Below are positions 61,701 to 64,000 of a DNA stretch of 64,000 bases, piece by piece. Below the pieces are notes generated by a model that did no database searches, had not been told where the DNA came from, and worked only from the letters and a program-made list of their open reading frames with translations. The DNA lies in NCBI GenBank assembly GCA_021904315.1, contig CM038923.1, forward strand, positions 6,454,038-6,518,037, written 5' to 3'. Source of the DNA: Sphagnum magellanicum (lineage: Eukaryota > Streptophyta > Sphagnopsida > Sphagnales > Sphagnaceae). Position 1 is the first letter of the stretch. Each line of letters starts with the position of its first letter. The position numbers and the translations under genes are program-made.

Positions 61701-62317
61701 TTTGACCTTCAAGTCAAAAAGCTCTGACTTTGACATTTCAATGGCAGGAGTATCCTGTTGTTGCTGTGTTCTAGTTGCCATAGCTGGGAGCTGAGGTTCA
61801 CTGTGCGTATAAGGTAGCTTTCCAGAGACATTTGACTTGGGACTTGAAGAGGGATTCTGAAGATCTTCAATCATTTGTTGCATATCACTGGAAATAGGAG
61901 GTGTGGCATCAGACTCAAGATCTACAGTGGAAGTCATATTGCACATATCTCCAAAGCCATCTCCACTCAAGGAATCAGGGACAACACCATTCCCATGGTC
62001 AGACCTGTACAAGTGTTCAAATATCCTTTGTCAGAAACTAGGATACATCCAGCCTCTACCAAGCAAATAACTCTGTCTCTTTTCTGCTGCCCACCAAGAA
62101 TCAAACCTACTGTTTACCATGGTTGCCAAACAGACCTGGAAACAGAACCCTGTAAGGCTGTATTAGATTTGTGAAAGCCATTTTGAAGCTCACCATTCTC
62201 CTCATAGCTGTCACCCATCTCAGATTGAATCCCTTTACTCTGAAGAACTTCAGCTCCCAGATCTTTCCTATGTGTCAACATAATTCCATTGTTTTCCTCA
62301 CTCTTCTCAGCAGTCAT
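55720..62317 (-). CDS. Sterol 3-beta-glucosyltransferase (UGT80 family, UDP-glucose:sterol glucosyltransferase)
   Basis: Fifteen exons join in frame to 812 residues: 62317-62136, 62004-61499, 61381-61218, 60880-60614, 60308-60197, 59972-59802, 59463-59400, 59013-58956, 58695-58518, 58228-58098, 57459-57357, 57120-57044, 56828-56781, 56399-56250, 55947-55720. All introns are GT-AG (117-638 bp). The enzyme moves glucose from UDP-glucose to the 3-hydroxyl of sterols. The N-terminal fold starts at about 347 with KIVMLIVGTRGDVQPF. The donor-binding box at about 673-706 reads HHGGAGTTAAGLKAA then FFGDQPFWGERV. Residues 1-285 are Ser/Thr-rich and longer than in Arabidopsis UGT80 proteins (about 615-640 residues in all), apart from the conserved EKLVRRLGTIKGDG block that follows. 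The start ATG has an in-frame TAA two codons upstream. The last exon ends in a basic, Phe/His-rich tail of uncertain function. Confidence 0.92.
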
Positions 62318-63767
62318 AACTTACTGAGATGGCAACGTAATCGGGCCCTGCTCACCAGAAGAAGTGCTGAGAAGACAGTTGAGCAATGTCCAATCAAGGT
62401 AGAGATTTACTTCTCTTCAAGGGATCAGAATCCCTTAAAGATGTAACATTTCAGCACTGCATGCTATGCTTGTCCACCTAAACTAACAATCTTGAGCTCT
62501 TATCCTGCAAGAACACAGCATTCCATCACATTTCACACACTCCTGACCATCAGAGCTTGCAAAACAGTTCTACTTTCTTGTAAAAAAACTGATATTCAAA
62601 AACTTGTATCCACAGGAGGGTTTAGGGTCTCATTCTTCACTGTAGACAATCTTCAGGGTGCTAGTATACTGCACTCAAGAATCTGAGCGGAGAGCAAGGC
62701 ACAGCTGAAAAAACATACATACTCACAACTCCCTATAACCCACTATAACAGTACCAACACTTATATCTCACAAGTACCAGAACATCAATGCAATCTACTT
62801 GAGAGCAATGAAAAACTCTGATCTTATGAACATCATCTGGGTATATGGAAACAAAGGATCCATGCAGCTCTAATAATGATACAAATTTCACTGAATTGCA
62901 GCAAGCACCTCCTAATTGAAAAAGGAGGAAATCTGATAGGCAACACTTTCAGTCAAGAGTAAAAACTGTGCAATTTATGCTGTGGTCTAGTTTTGTATTG
63001 TCCCAATGCAAGAGAAACTCAGGCATAACTCTGTATCTTAAATAAACTAGCAGATTATAACAGCAATTGGTAATGACAAGTTTCTTTCTCCCATCCAAAA
63101 CATGATCATCAATCTCCAAACACTTAACTTCAGAATTAATGAACCAGATTACTTCAGACTTTAGATAGCACCACACTGGTTCATCTCTTCAAGATTCCTC
63201 ACACTCCATCCAAAGTACGATGGACTCAGAAAAAAATTCAAACCCTATTAAATCTCAAAATCACAAAATGTAAACTAAAGATTCCCATTGTGGATGCTAC
63301 ATCCCTGTTGAGTATGTCACATTTCTCACAGAAAACACTCCATCATCTCAATTTGTGTTATGCAAACCAGTCTGAACCTGCTTAAACACAGTTATGAACT
63401 GCATGTTTCAGCAACATGGAATTAGACTATAAATGCTGGAACACTCAGGATTTTGCACAAAACCTAAAATCCAGGTTACTGGAACTGGTGTTCAAATCCA
63501 GAGGACAATATAGACATTAAAAAATTGCAAAATTTTCATGTGCAAATACTTTTGTGGAAGGAAACTGAATCCATAATAAAGGAAGAACATGCCCTGAAAC
63601 TTTGAAGTTCAAACCAAGTCTCCCTGAGAGGCTTCTTGACCATGAAGAGCCCCTGACCTTATACCTTTAGTAGCTGCATATCCACAGACCTGCTTCTTTA
63701 GGACCCCATCACTGACAAACCAAGCAAATGAATTCCTGTTATGGTGATAGATGTCTTGCCTAAGAGT
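62318..63767 (-). promoter_or_regulatory. Upstream flank of the UGT80 gene (probable 5' leader and promoter)
   Basis: No coding sequence is recognised between the start codon and the tandem repeat near the window edge. An untranslated first exon is possible but could not be shown. No TATA box or other element was placed with confidence. Confidence 0.35.
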
Positions 63768-63925
63768 TTCTAGACCAATCCTCAAGAATCAACTAAGCTT
63801 CTACACCAATCCTCAAGAAACAAACTAAGTTTCTACACCAGTTCGAAAGAATCTAACTTGGTTCCTACACCAATTCTCAAGAATCTAACTTAGTTCTGAC
63901 AACAATTCTCAAGAATCAAACTCGC
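63768..63925. repeat. 32-bp tandem repeat, 5 units, upstream of the UGT80 gene
   Basis: Units start at 63768, 63799, 63831, 63863 and 63895 (31 or 32 bases each). The consensus core is TTCTACACCAATTCTCAAG followed by AATCTAACTTAGT. Units differ at 3-8 positions. There are no unrelated spacers, so this is a tandem repeat and not a CRISPR-like array. Confidence 0.88.
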
Positions 63926-64000
63926 TTCACCAGCTACAGATGTCGGATATGGTTATCAATCTCCAGAGAAGGAAGGAGAGCTCCAGGATTACTTGAGAAA

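Noticed and set aside
63768..63925. CRISPR-like array
   Set aside because: Units are directly adjacent with no unique spacers, and the context is a plant nuclear gene.

Overview
The window looks like nuclear DNA of a seed plant with a large, repeat-rich genome, possibly a gymnosperm. It is AT-rich and holds only two recognisable intact genes in 64 kb, both on the minus strand and both with GT-AG introns. The rest is a graveyard of plant transposons (Helitron, hAT, LTR, LINE) and minisatellites. The species cannot be fixed from the sequence alone; the gymnosperm suggestion is an inference from gene density and repeat decay.

Left part (1-14 kb): AT-rich intergenic DNA with pieces of dispersed repeats, then a complete leucine-rich-repeat receptor kinase (LRR-RLK) gene at 5648-10247 (3 exons, 1242 residues). 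A leader/promoter region full of trinucleotide repeats lies upstream of it (10.25-11.2 kb). Dispersed repeat modules and a 45-bp minisatellite follow.

Middle-left (14-26 kb): two decayed hAT transposase copies on the plus strand. The second is split by a roughly 1-kb GC-richer insertion with a TATA box, probably a solo LTR. An unidentified gene-like fragment follows at 18.6-19.6 kb. A decayed autonomous Helitron (Rep plus Pif1-type helicase) occupies 20.4-25.0 kb. It is followed by a repeat module shared with 11.4 kb and a clean 46-bp tandem array.

Middle-right (26-55 kb): mostly AT-rich sequence without genes. It contains a third hAT remnant (KIAA1586-like, minus strand, 31-32 kb), a decayed LINE (minus strand, 47-48.8 kb), several minisatellites (33, about 50, about 41 and about 110 bp), an unusual TTATTTTAGG/CCTAAAATAA inverted-repeat region at 41.2-41.7 kb, and a perfect 35-bp palindrome at 51.6 kb.

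Right end (55.7-64 kb): a complete UGT80-type sterol 3-beta-glucosyltransferase gene (15 exons, 812 residues, minus strand). Its upstream flank holds five copies of a 32-bp repeat near the window edge.

The two genes have no evident functional link: one is a membrane receptor for an extracellular ligand, the other makes steryl glucosides for membranes. I found no tRNA, rRNA, CRISPR array or clearly new system. The structures most worth checking are the inverted-repeat region at 41.2-41.7 kb, the palindrome at 51.6 kb and the tandem arrays.
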